Shown: one piece after another, positions 47,293 through 59,307 of the stretch
How the letters are laid out: each line of letters starts with the position of its first letter
How positions within the stretch are numbered: the stretch's first letter is position 1
Assembly: GCF_003473485.1 (NCBI RefSeq)
Contig: NC_053042.1
Location: forward strand, 39,770,762 to 39,834,761
Source of the DNA: Medicago truncatula
Lineage: Eukaryota; Streptophyta; Magnoliopsida; Fabales; Fabaceae
Direction: 5' to 3'
DNA: 64,000 nucleotides
Translations under genes and position numbers: made by a program
Notes under the pieces: model-generated
What the model saw: the letters and a program-made list of their open reading frames with translations, nothing else
What the model was told of the DNA's origin: nothing
The model's database searches: none

Positions 47293-50200
47293 CAGTTTAT
47301 TAGACCGATGTTTCGCCGTGGGGTGCTCCAGTGTTGTTGGTTAAGAAGAAAGATGGAAGCATGAGGTTGTGTGTGGATTATCGGCAGTTGAACAAGGTGA
47401 CGATTAAGAATCGGTATCCACTTCCAAGGATTGATGATTTGATGGATCAGCTAGTTGGTGCTGAGGTGTTTAGTAAGATTGATTTGAGATCAGGATATCA
47501 TCAGATTAGAGTGAAGGCGGAAGATATATCCAAAACCACGTTCCGAACGAGGTATGGACACTATGAATATTCTGTGATGCCATTTGGAGTATCTAATGCG
47601 CCAGGTGTCTTTATGGAATACATGAATAGAATATTTCATCCTTATCTGGACCGTTTTGTGGTGGTGTTCATAGATGATATTTTGGTGTATTCGAAGTCTG
47701 AGGAAGAGCATGCGGAGCATTTGAGGATTGTGTTGCAAGTCTTGAAAGAGAACCAGTTATGTGCCAAGTTGTCTAAGTGTGAGTTTTGGTTGAAGGAAGT
47801 GAGTTTCCTTGATCATGTGATTTCTAAGGGTGGTATTTCTGTGGATCCTTCCAAGGTTGATGCAGTGTTGCAATGGGAGTCTCCTAAGTCTATTTTTGAG
47901 ATTAAAAGTTTTCTTGGATTGACGGGTTATTATCGGAGGTTCATTGAGGGATTCTCTAAGTTAGCGCTGCCATTGACGCAGTTGACTCGGAAAGGACAAG
48001 CTTATGTTTAGGATGTCAAGTGTGAGAAGAGTTTCCAAGAGTTGAAGAAGAGGTTGACTTCAGCTCCAGTGTTGATTTTGCCGAATCCGAAGGAATCGTT
48101 TGTGGTGTATTGTGATGCTTTTAAGATGGGTATTGGTGGTGTGCTTATGCAGAATCGTCAGGTTGTAGCTTATGTTTCGAGGCAGTTGAAAGTGCACGAG
48201 AAGAATTATCCGACTCATGATTTGGAATTGGCAGCCGTTGTGTATACATTGAAGATTTGGAGACATTATCTGTATGGTTCTAAGTTTGAGGTGTTCAGTG
48301 ACCACAAGAGTTTGAAGTATCTGTTTGATCAGAAAGAGTTGAATATGAGGCAGAGGAGATGGTTGGAATATCTTAAGGATTTTGATTTTCAGTTGAGTTA
48401 TCATCCCGGAAAGGCTAATGTTGTTGCGGATGCTTTGAGTAGAAAGACTTTGCATATGTCTGCTTTGATGGTGAAAGAGTTGGAATTGATTGAGCAATTT
48501 CGAGACTTGAGTTTGGTTAGTGAGTTGACACCGGATGGTGTGAGGTTGGGTATGATGAAGTTGACAAGCAATATTTTGGAAGAGATCAAGAATGGTCAGA
48601 AGGAAGATTTGGAACTCGTGGACCGAGTGACGTTGGTTAATCAAGGTAAAGGTGGAGACTTTAGATTGGATGAGAATGGCGTTTTTGATGTTTCGTGATC
48701 GGGTTTGTGTGCCGAATGTGTTTGAGCTTAAGAGGCAAATTTTGGACGAAGGTCATAGAAGTAGTTTGAGTATTCATCCAGGAGCAACTAAGATGTATCA
48801 GGATTTGAAAAGGTTGTTTTGGTGGCCTGGAATGAAGAAGGAGATTGCTGAGTTTGTTTATGCTTGTTTGGTTTGTCAGAAATCGAAGATTGAACATCAG
48901 AGACCGTCGGGTTTGATGCAACCATTGTTTGTGCCAGAGTGGAAGTGGGATAGCATTTCTATGGATTTCGTTGGTGCATTGCCTAAGACTAGTAACGGTT
49001 TCGATTCGATTTAGGTGATTGTTGATCGGTTGACGAAGTCAGCGCATTTTGTTCCTATCAAGACTGGTATGTCGGTAGCGAAGTTGGCTGAGATCTACAT
49101 TGAGCAGATTGTTAGATTGCATGGTATTCCTTCTAGTATTGTGTCGGATCGAGATTCGAGGTTTACTTCTAAGTTTTGGGAGAGTTTGCAAGCTGCTTTG
49201 GGAACTAAGTTGAGATTGAGTTCTGCTTACCATCCTTAGACCGATGGGCAGACAGAGAGGACTATTCAGAGCTTGGAAGATTTGTTAAGAGCTTGTGTTT
49301 TGGAGCAAGGTGTCAATTGGGACGAATGTTTACCGTTGATTGAGTTTACTTACAACAACAGTTTTCATGCTAGTATCGGAATGGCACCGTTTGAGGCTTT
49401 GTATGGTCGGAGGTGTAGGACACCGTTGTATTGGTTTGAGTCCGGAGAGAATGCTTTGTTAGGACCGGAAGTTGTGCAAGAAACTACGGAAAAGGTTAAG
49501 ATGATTCAGGAGAAGATGAAGGCGTCTCAGAGTAGACAGAAGAGTTATCATGATAAGAGGAGAAAGGATATTGAGTTTCAAGTTGGTGATCATGTGTTTT
49601 TGAGGGTGAACCCTGTGACCGGTGTTGGTCGTGCTTTGAAGTGTAGGAAGTTGACTCCTCGTTTTGTTGGACCGTTTGCGGTCATTGAGAAGGTTGGGGT
49701 TGTAGCGTACCGGATTACGTTGCCACCGTCTTTGTCGAATCTTCATAATGTGTTTCATGTGTCTCAGTTGAGGAAGTATGTGCATGATGCGTCTCATGTG
49801 ATTCAAGTGGATGAGTTGGAAGTAAGAGATAATTTGACGGTTAAGACTTTGCCGGTTAGGATTGAGGATCGCGAGTTGAAGCGTTTGTGTGGCAAAGAGA
49901 TTGTTTTGGTCAAGGTGATTTGGGTTGGACCAACTGGAGAGAGTGCCACTTGGGAACCGGAGAGTAGGATGAGGGTTTCGTATCCGAAGTTGTTTCCTTC
50001 AGGTAAATTTTCGAGGGCGAAAATTCTTTTTAGGGGGGGAGAGTTGTAACAGCCCGATTTTTAGCTAGATTTATTTTAATTACCTTTATTGTGTGTTTGT
50101 GTGTGATTAATTGTAATTGTATGTATTTTATTGTCATCGGGTGCATTTACGTGGTTTACCGTATTAGAAGGGTATTTTGGTCATTTGGCGGGTAAGGGTA

Positions 50201-52994
50201 AAATGGTAATTTTGGTGAGAATTATTTTAATAATTAGTGAGAACCCTTATTTTACTAAGTTACTAGTGTAGTGATTAGTTTTTACTATTAGTGACCGTTG
50301 GTTATATTTTACCGTTGTTAGTAATTACCGTGGAGTGTATAGAAACTTTTGAATTGTGTTAGGATGGGTTAGGCCCATTAGAATTTTGAGTTAAGCCCAT
50401 TAAGGGGGATAACACCAGGGTTGTCTTAGAATGGTTATTCATTTCACAAAACAATTTTCATAGAGAGAAGGAGAGGTAGAGAGAGAAGAGGTGAAGAGAA
50501 GAGCAAGAGGGTTGAAGGGAAGCTTTAGGAATCAAGTGGGTGACCTAGGAGCTGAATTGAAGCAAGGGTTAGAGATAATCAACTTCAAAGGTAAGGGGGT
50601 TAGTGATTATCATAATCATGTGTAATTTTGCATATTCTCATGTTGTATGAAAATGAGTTGATGAACAATTCATGCTAAATTCGTGCTCTTGTTGTGATGT
50701 TATGTTTGTATGCATGAATTGATGTTAGTTGTATGATTGTTGGTGAAATTACATGTTCATATATGCAAAAATGATAAGTTATGAATATTATGCTCAATTG
50801 GTGAATTTCTCCTAAAGTTGTTGTTGATTTGAGATGTGATTCATGTTCAATTGATGTTATGAGTGTTATTTGATATTATGATTGATGAATAATTGCTTGA
50901 GTTTGCATATTCATGGATTGATGATGAGAATTTGAATTGTGTTGAATTGAAAGAAATGAATTGTTGTTGTTGTTGAAGACTTATTGTTTTGAGAAAATTA
51001 TTTTAACAATTTCATAACTTGTACAAATGCCACGAAACGAGCGAGTTCGACGTGTTAGAGTCTCGGGTTATGCCTCGGATCACTTTCGATTAGGGGTTTT
51101 ACACATTCGATTTTGGAGCGAAATTGGCGAAAACCCGCGGCCGAAACACTCGAAAACGTGCGTTACGGAGCGCTGCGCCTGAGCAAGGGCGCTAGGCGCC
51201 CCCATGTCAGTGAGCTAGCGCTAGGCGCTGCACCTCTAGCGCCAGGCGCCCAGGACAGGACAACGGGAACGTTGTTCCGTGTCCGGGTGCTTGGGGGTGG
51301 TCGTGCAGGGGTCCTAGGCGATCGTTTTGAAGTGTTCTTTTGCTGTTTTCACCTACTTTTCTCCTGGAACACTTTTGGCTTTGTCGAAACTTTAATTTTC
51401 TAAATGGTTTGAAACTTGAGTTTGTGTCGTTTCGGTTTTTCGGAAATTGTTGAAACTTGGTCTTTGTGAACAAAAGGAGTTGCAAGCTTAGCCTACAATT
51501 CTTATGGGCTTAGGCAATCCTTGTAAGGTTAGTACAATGTCTTAATCATGTCAAACTTGATTTTCGGGTGGGAATGTGGAATGTATAAACTTGGGATTTT
51601 CTCATACGAACTTAGGCTAACCTTTGAACTAATGATCGATAGTTCGTAAGTGGCCTATGCTCATACTTATACGATTGATTAAGATTGAATTGTAGGATTT
51701 CAAACTTGAATAAGTTGACTAGCTTTGAAAATTATCAATGTTGGCCGTTTGCCACATGATTTGGATTTTTGTCGGAAATGTTTCTTGAGCCAATTGTCTT
51801 GTGAGTTATTGTGACCATTCTTGTATGACTAAGTGAAGTTGTATGAATGAATGATTGTATTGGATATGATGTTTATCATGAGATGTGTATGCTATCTTAC
51901 TAGAGTGTAAGGAATGTTTGAAGTGGTGAAACTAAATGTGATAGTTGATGTTGAATGACATTGATGATTATTGATAATCATGTTGATATGTGATGATGAA
52001 TACTATGATTTATTTGTGTGTGGGCATGTTTCCTTGATAATGCAATGTTGTGGAGATAATCAATATAATTGGGTGTTGTCATATATATTGAGTTGAAATT
52101 GTGATTGTTGTCGCATTATCGAGTTCTTATACATATCCATGCATCATAGTCTAGTTGTTGTAAAAGAGTCCGGTTCTTTTACTTCGGAGATTATGTAAGG
52201 AGTGACCCCTTACATGCGATGTTGACTTGTCCATCGGAGGTGACGACCTTTTGGAGATTTGGTACCACATGCATTTATGTGTCAATAAGTGCATATCATA
52301 ACATGAGTCTTATGTCAAATTCGTGATTGGTGATGAAATGAGATGAATGATTATTGATGATGTTGTGATCGATGCTTGTGAATGAATAACTATGAGTGGA
52401 TAATTGTTCAATAATTGATGTTTGTGAATGAATATTTATGATTGGATAATTTTTCATGTGATTGATATATGTTGATATGAGTTATCAAGTTGCAATGTAA
52501 GTATCTATGCATGACTAATATTATTCAGAAACATGATATTATTGATTTGATTGTTATCTGGATTATGATAATGTAATACTTACCCCCAGTGGTTTTAACC
52601 GCCTACTTGCCTGTATGGGTGAGTAGACGTTGTGCAGGAGTAGTGCTCGGTGAGTCTTTGCTTGGGATATCGGGAGCTTTCTCCGATATCGGTGTCGTGT
52701 CGGCTCTGATCTAGGCTTGTTGTGTCGGTCTAGATTAGGTTGTTTATATTTCCTTTGGATTATTGCTTTGTTGATGATTGCCCGTATGTTTGGGTTTTTG
52801 AGATTCATCTTTGGGTTATGATTTATTCGTTTATGGCATGTACATATCACTCTGGTTTATATTCCGCTGCGACTGTTGAGGTTTATATACCTGTTTATTG
52901 TTTTTTTTGAATTTTGAATGTGGTGTAGCCTCTATTTCTTGAATAAATGTATTATTCGCATGTTTAATTGTTTTAATAGAAGTAGGGCGTTACA
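47293..52994 (+). mobile_element. Ty3/gypsy chromovirus (Tekay-like) fossil
   Basis: Parts visible in order: reverse transcriptase ([24 protein letters not shown]), RNase H ([23 protein letters not shown]), integrase zinc-binding and core regions ([44 protein letters not shown]), a C-terminal chromodomain-like part (FHVSQLRKYV, SATWEPESRMRVSYP), a GGGGGGAGAG polypurine tract just before 50045, and one LTR at 50045-52994. It is a broken copy with several breaks. The coding part is still well preserved, so it is not ancient, but with one LTR it cannot be dated by LTR divergence. Confidence 0.88.
50045..52994 (+). repeat. LTR of the gypsy fossil, about 2.95 kb
   Basis: The LTR begins TGTAACAGCCCGATTTTT directly after the polypurine tract and ends GGGCGTTACA. 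It contains a GA-rich leader-like stretch (50463-50520) and an unusually GC-rich patch near 51110-51320 with repeated GCGCTAGGCGCC words. The patch produces long frames on both strands that are not genes. Ends resemble those of the solo LTR at 9282-12078. Confidence 0.78.
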
Positions 52995-53809
52995 CTTGTC
53001 ACTTGGGTAACAATGATGTGTTGCTAGATACCGTTCATTGTTTATATTATTAAATATTAGATTTAATATTATTGCCAACGTGACTAGAACCTATAGGATC
53101 ACACACAAAGAACAATCAAAAGAGAAATATATAAGTATGACTTATATAGGGGGTGCGTTTAGTAAATAATGCTAATTAGTTAGCAGAATTACTAAACTCG
53201 TTATTGGGCTTAGTGAAGTCCAATAGTGACTTCTGACTTGCAAAGCACACAAGGAGTTCTATAAATAGAACCATAGTGCTGAAGTTTGATGTTGCACATT
53301 TTTGAGAAACCCTTGCTCTCTGAAACTTCTGATACCTTGGCTAGCACCGAGTTTTGGAGGAGCACTGTTCGTATGGACTTGCTAGATGCTTTGCTGCTTG
53401 CTTTGTTGTGATCGTGATTCCAGTTTCCAAATTCCAGCTTTCAGATTTCACACTTCGAAGTCACAATTGAATCACTGATTCATGTGTAATTCGTAATGAT
53501 CCAAGGAAAAAAAATCGAAAATTTATCCGCTGGTTATTCTATTACAAATTGATTTTCCTTAAAAAATGCACGGTAGTTTGTGTGGTCTTCTACATTGCAT
53601 TTGGGAGTCTTTACGGTCTACCACAAAAACTTGTTTAACATGGCGTGTTTGGCTCATTTTGATTCACAACACAAACCACCTTATCTAATCAAAATAAATT
53701 ATAACCTAATTGGAGTTTAGTACAACAACAACAAAACAAATTTGTTTATGATCAATGATATTATCACACCATATGATTTAAAGAGCCAATTGAATGGTAT
53801 TCTCAACTA

Positions 53810-54359
53810 TAGGCATGACAATAACAAAATCCATACCCGTAGTTACCTGTCCGAACCAAATTCAATCTGACGGGTTTTTCTCATTTTGACTTGGTTTGGG
53901 TATGAGTTTGGGTTTTCCCCGATTTCAAATCACGAGTATGGGACGGATAACGGGTATATAGGTACCCACCCCAAACCCGTCATGAATGTAGAAAATTACT
54001 TTATGTTGATATGTCATGTTATTTTGTTTGATAATTTCCGTGTTACAAAAACTACCATTGATATTTAAAGGAGCAACTAAATCAATTGGTCTAACAAATG
54101 TTAAAGTGAGCATATTGCTCGATAATGCATTACAACATTTTTCTATGGGTTGCAAAAAAACTTCTCTTATTTATTTAAAAAAATTATTTAATGCGGGGAC
54201 GGATACGGGTCGGGGATACCCGAACCCGTCGGGGATGGGGATGGGGTTCAATTTGTCATCGTCGTTGGGTATGAGTGGGGTAACAGGTAAGTATATGAGA
54301 ATCGGGTATAGGGACGGGGAATGTAAAACTTGTCCACACCCGCCCCATTGACATGCCTA
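53810..54359. mobile_element. hAT-type MITE, 550 bp
   Basis: The ends TAGGCATGACAATA and, reversed, TAGGCATGTCAATG are good inverse copies. An exact 8-bp duplication CTCAACTA stands at 53802-53809 and 54360-54367. Subterminal regions are rich in ACCCG/CGGGT words. The short frame at 54016-54351 has no transposase motif. Confidence 0.83.
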
Positions 54360-54748
54360 CTCAACTACAATGATACGAGAAGGATGATTAGTGTTTAATA
54401 TCGTCGTTCATTAATCAAATCATATTGATGTGTCCGATTCATCAAAATGAAACTTCAAAACGACGATATAAAAACTATGTTCATTATATTTACTCAATAT
54501 AGTTCCAAGGGACCAATGAAGAAAGAATGCTACTAACTTAGCTGATTCATGATATTGGTTGTGTTTAGTTTATGTCCTTAATATTAATCTTTTAAATTAT
54601 GTCCTGAATTATGTTGTTGATTCACCCTACCATTCTCTCTCACGCGAAAACAAAACCTCTAAACCACCAAAATGGATTAGGTTGTTGTTTCTACTTAAAT
54701 ATTTTAAAAGTGAATAATAAAATATTTGATTTGGGAGATAAAAAATAG

Positions 54749-55032
54749 GGTTAATTAAGTTTTTAGTCCCTATAAATATTCACAGTTTTGTTTTTAATCC
54801 CTACAAAATAAAATCATATTTTTTAGTTCCTATAAAATTTTCCATCAGCATTTTAAGTCCCTATAAATTTTTCCATCAGCACTTTTAGTCACTGTCAAAA
54901 AATTTCATCAACAGTTTTGGTCCCTAAAATGCTTAAGGAAAATGTCATATGGACTAAAAATTTATCATTTTATTTTGCAAGGACTAAAAATAAAACTGTG
55001 AATATTTATAGAGATTAAAAACATAATTAACC
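54749..55032. mobile_element. MITE with GGTTAATTA ends and AGTCCCTATAAA words
   Basis: GGTTAATTAAGTTTTTAGTC and, reversed, GGTTAATTATGTTTTTAATC are the ends; AATATTCACAGTTTT pairs with AAAACTGTGAATATT. The flanking 9-mers agree at six of nine positions, suggesting a decayed Mutator-type duplication. Related blocks lie at 58443-58700 and, as a single end, 46491. Confidence 0.65.
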
Positions 55033-55250
55033 TTAAAAGAGTTAAATTCTTGTGAGAAAAAATGGATTATGTTGAGTATTGCTCACTCTTTATAATTATT
55101 TTCAAGTCTTATAAAAAGTTTAGACTAGAAATTTGACTAGATATTTAGAAAAGTCTTACATTAACTTATAATTCGGTCAACATGGTTCATATCTCAAGAC
55201 TAGCATGGACCAAATCTAATGAAAGTTAGGTCATAGTCTCTTTTAGAGCG

Positions 55251-55669
55251 GGCCGTATCTGAGGTAGGGCAAAGAGGGTGACTGGCCTAAGCCCAAAAAA
55301 TAATTACGAAATTTGGGCGCTCAATTTTTTTTAGGGGTCTATTAGGCTCTAAAAAAGTTGTTTAGTTTTTTTTTTTTTTATCAAGTTTGATGCTTGATAA
55401 TTGCTCTTCTCCCATTTGTTTTTGCTCATTCTCGTGCTACATAAGTTAACTCACCCTGAAAAATGTCTAACTCACGTTGAAAATACACTTATGTGAGTTA
55501 ACTTAAATTCAGTTTATTTATTTATTTATTTTTTTTTATGGGAATGGACAATTTTAAATGGAAGAAGAACAATTCTCTTGATATTTATATATATATATAT
55601 ATATATTAGTTAGGTTAGGATCCAAATTGTAGGTTCTTCCTAGGCCACCAAAATCTCAGAAACAGCCCT
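55251..55669. mobile_element. Possible hAT-like MITE
   Basis: CGGGCCGTATCTGAGG on the left and, reversed, CAGGGCTGTTTCTGAG on the right are imperfect inverse ends. GTCTCTTTTAG before and GTCTCTTTAG after look like a target duplication. The interior is AT-rich with a TATATA run and poly-T. Confidence 0.45.
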
Positions 55670-56470
55670 GGTCTCTTTAGCGATGGTCAAAATTATAAAT
55701 GAGGTATTTTCAAAATAAATAAATGAGGTATTTACTAAAGTACACACGTAATATAATTTGAGTAAAAAAGATACACCACCAAAAAAAGATTGAGTAAAAA
55801 GGAAAATGAAATCCAAATGAAAATGCGACATTATTTACGTGCATGGTTATGTAAGGTGGCTTTCCCAGAAAAAATGGATAATTACATTTACAGGCTAAAC
55901 CTATGGTAGATACATTATATTACTTGTGGATTATAAACTAAGCCATATTATCAATTTTCTTTAGCATTATCATTTGAGCGGCATTCCGTCAAGAGTTTCA
56001 CATTAAAAGAAATATAGTATGAAGTCTGAACACGAGTTCATAAGTAAAAGACAATTCTCACATAGAAGCAGATTTTTCTAAGACACTAAACTATTTTCAT
56101 AGTTAGCTGCGCAAGTGATAGACTTATAATAGAGAAATTATTAATTCATCGTATGCTAAGTGCTAACTTTGAAATTAAGAAGATGTTTTTTTCTCTCTCT
56201 TTCACATGACATGACATTCCGGCCACAAGTGCAATCATGTTATGTGTGTGAGTGTGAGATACTAGACAAGAAAAGAAATCCCAATAGCAAGTTATATACA
56301 GTAAACAACAAGAGAAGAACAAGTATAGATTCATCATAAATTTCATCCAATTAAAGTATACACGTAGCACCACTCATTAGTTTTATTTATGGTGTTATAA
56401 GAAAGCAGCAGTACTACTTATATAATTTTTATTACAAAGAGTGATTCATTCACACTGCTGAATGAATCAA
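55670..56470. other. 3' flank of PR-4 gene 2
   Basis: About 56150-56470 aligns with 63230-63471, downstream of PR-4 gene 3. Shared words are AGCAAGTTATATA, ATAGATTCATC and AAGTATACA(C/T)GTAGCAC, so the tandem duplication unit included 3' flanking sequence. No other gene. Confidence 0.6.
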
Positions 56471-57144
56471 TTAATCACCGCAATTAACAAAGCTATAGTT
56501 AACTGTAAGGTGACCATTCTGAACGCCCTGTCCATTGGTATCAATTTGATTGAAGACATTCACATCTAAGTCAAGTCCACCGTTGGAGCATTGGTCCACT
56601 ATTCTCACTGTTACCTGAGCTCCAGTTGCAGTATTTGTCACCTGCATCATTAGTCATCACCACAATATTATTATTAGGGTTTTCTATTATCATGTGCAAA
56701 TTTACACATGATAAAACTGAATTACTGCAACCAAGAAAATAACTTAATTTTTACCACAAAATAATTATGTGAGTTTAGTGGTAACAACTTAATTAACCTT
56801 ATAAATTTATAAATGAGTATAAAATGGTTTGTATTTTAAAATATTTTTTTCTAAAATGAGAAAAGTGGACATACAGTCAAGCATTTGCCGCAAGAATCTC
56901 TGCCTGTTGGCCCAGCTGGTCCACAAAAGGCAGTCCAACCATATTTGCTACGCCATGACAAGGGCTGGTTGGCATCCCAGGTAGCACAGTATACACTGGC
57001 AGTGTTGTAGTCCCAGTTAATATTCTGAGGGTTGTAATTATTGTATGTTGCCCTTACGTTGTTTGCACTCTGACCACTCACTAACATCGTTCCCACAAGG
57101 AAACACAATACCAACAAGCTTAACTTTCTCTGTGTGTTTTCCAT
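56471..57144 (-). CDS. PR-4 / barwin-domain protein, gene 2
   Basis: Two exons are read on the minus strand, 57144-56875 and 56641-56471, phase 0, giving 146 residues. The signal peptide (about 1-25, [19 protein letters not shown]) is followed by a barwin domain with [79 protein letters not shown] and a C-terminus ending NCGD. The intron sits at the same codon as in gene 1. No hevein domain, so class II. All six family cysteines are present. It is closer to gene 3 than to gene 1 in exon 2 and in its 3' flank. A TATA box lies about 41 bases upstream of the ATG. Confidence 0.93.
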
Positions 57145-57184
57145 TTTCTCAATTTTTGTGTTTCATTGTAGAGGTTTGTGTGCA

Positions 57185-57192
57185 AATATATA
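57185..57192 (-). promoter_or_regulatory. Probable TATA box of PR-4 gene 2
   Basis: CTATATATTTG on the minus strand lies about 41 bases upstream of the ATG at 57144, implying a very short leader. Confidence 0.5.
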
Positions 57193-57199
57193 GACTTGG

Positions 57200-58442
57200 A
57201 GAAAGATATACCACACACGACACGAGATTAATGTTTTGCACTTAATTAATCTCAAGTCCAACAATGGATTTGGACCGTTACCATGCTTGACTTTATTTTG
57301 CTTTGAATTTTATTTAGCGCGTGTGTTTCATTTTGTTGATTTTTCTTTGTCTAGTTTCCCCGTAATATTAATCCAGAACATTTTATATAGTCCTAGTTTG
57401 ATTTGTCTTCTTGATCATCCATATCTTTTTAGTAATATTGATAGGAGTACATCAAATATAGAACAATGTAGAAAATATCTAAATTGGGTGGTTCAACCGG
57501 TTTGAATTAAAGAAAAATGAGTTGATGGTCCTAAATTCAAATTTAAATTAAGGAGTAAATATTAATTTAATAAATTAACTATTAACATTTGTCATTAAAA
57601 AAATATCTAAAATGCGGATTAATTAGGAAAGTCCTAATAATGGCAATATGAATCAAAGAAATCGTGAGTTCTCTCATAGAAATTATTGTTAATTAGGTTG
57701 CCTAGAAAGTTAACAAGAGAAAGAAAGTACAAGAGAAAGAAAGTACGTAAGTAAGAAATCATTATAAAGTTAATGGGAGTCTTACTGAATTATTCTCTTT
57801 ACCGAGAAGATTTATTATAGGGGGTTATCTTTATTCGTTTATATTTTTATTAGATGTTGATGGTCTTAACTCTATGATGCAATCAACAAGTGGTATAGGC
57901 TTTCCCATTGGTGAAGGAATCGATTTTGAAGTGTCTCACCTGCAATAAATTAGGGATGACAAAATAGATGGATTGGACAAGTTTGATTTGAATTAGAGTA
58001 TACACACCAAAACAATTCTTTAATCTATTTAAATCCGCTAAAACCCGAACAATAAAATTATGTCCATCCTAATCAAACAAAAAATCCAATCAATCCATTA
58101 ACAATTTTTAATAGATGACAATCCAATCAATTCATAAAAGTTATATTAAAAAATAATAAAATTATTATTTAATTATTTTATATAACTTTTTAATAAATAA
58201 ATGTTGTTTTTAATAAAAAGTTAATACTTTTAGTTCTTTTTTTTGAACAAGTATACTTTTAGTTCCTTTAATATGTGCAATATTATACATATTATACAAA
58301 TCTTATGGTTTTTATGGCTGACGTTAGACCAGACAATTTTTTTTAAGGTTGTGAAATTATATATATATATATATATAAGACCGGAGAGAGAGTGGTATTT
58401 ACTCAATTAATGATATGCTTAAGTTTAGAGGAAACAAATTAG
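57200..58442. other. Intergenic DNA, nothing recognised
   Basis: AT-rich, includes an AT run at about 58352-58375. The frame at 57236-57505 has no domain signal. Confidence 0.5.
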
Positions 58443-58700
58443 GGTTAAATATGCTAGTCGTCCTTATAGATATTTTGAATTTTGTTTTAGTCCCTATAAA
58501 ATAAAATCACATTTTTTAATTTATGTGACGTTTTTCTTTAACAATTTGAAGGACCAAAATTGCCGACAAAAAATACTACAGGGACTAAAAATACTAATGA
58601 ATAATTTTATAAGGGCTAAAAATGTTGACAAAAAATTTTACAATGACTAAAAAATATGATTTTATTTTATATAAATAAATGTCAAAAACATATTTAATTC
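58443..58700. mobile_element. MITE with GGTTAAATATG ends
   Basis: The left end GGTTAAATATG and the reversed right end GAATTAAATATGTTTTT are imperfect inverse copies, and the interior carries repeated GGACTAAAAAT and AGTCCCTATAAAAT words, as in the 54749-55032 element. It is diverged and has no crisp duplication. Confidence 0.5.
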
Positions 58701-58799
58701 AAAAAATTATATGCTTAGTCCCGATTTAATAATACTACAGTTATGAGAGAGAACTATGAATTTTAAGTTGCAAATTAATACACCACTACTTGAGTACTA

Positions 58800-59112
58800 C
58801 TCGCACCCTATTATAAGAAAAAAAATCTCATATTCTTTGTCTCAAAATATAAGCAAAAAAAATCAACTTTTATGCTATTATTATGTTTTTTCAAACAAAT
58901 CATCTTTTTCAATGTAAAATTAAATACAAATTGCATTCAATTTGTTCTCTTTTTTATTTTCTCCATAATTTTTAATCAATGAAAATTATTATTACATCTT
59001 TCCATAAAACTTATTTCAAGGAGAGCACAAAAAATTATACCTCAAATAATTAAGTGTTAGTTTTCTTAATAAGTGTGAATTAGTGTTTTTTGCTTATAAA
59101 TTAGGACGGAGG
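58800..59112. mobile_element. Stowaway-like MITE, relative of 849-1134
   Basis: The interior matches the 849-1134 element over most of its length (ATATAAGCAAAAAA, TTTTATGCTATTATTAT, ACATCTTTCCATAAAA). The right end reads GGACGGAGG. The left end is decayed, so edges are approximate. Confidence 0.65.
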
Positions 59113-59307
59113 TCTATCCATTAAGCACCACTTGTTCAATCTATTACTAGGCTGCATTGATTCATTCAACTACTCTATATGAATCACTTCAATTAACAAA
59201 TTGATAGTTGACAATTGAGACTATGTTTGGAAGTTCATGAAGAGAGTTGATTGAGGTATTTTGAAGAGAGAGAAAAATTGAAGAGAAAAGGTAAAATAAA
59301 AAAAAAA

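Larger units (their letters stand above)
46908..53640 (+). mobile_element. Older LTR-type element split by a gypsy insertion (fossil)
   Basis: Two outer pieces, 46908-47292 and about 52995-53640, look like parts of one legume LTR-type repeat that begins TGTTGGTGTAAGCCCTAGAGG. The left piece includes CGTCGAGACTATTATGTATG, and the right includes GATGTGTTGCTAGATACCG and a CTATAAATAGAACC promoter-like stretch. I recognise the pattern from memory of legume genomes, not from a search. It is broken and older than the gypsy element lying between the pieces. Superfamily is unresolved, possibly Copia. The right edge is approximate. Confidence 0.5.

Noticed and set aside
47490-49806. Long minus-strand frames of 82-194 residues
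   Set aside because: They are antisense shadows of the gypsy fossil and have no domain pattern of their own.
51113-51485. 96- and 92-residue frames on both strands
   Set aside because: They arise from the GC-rich patch inside the gypsy LTR.
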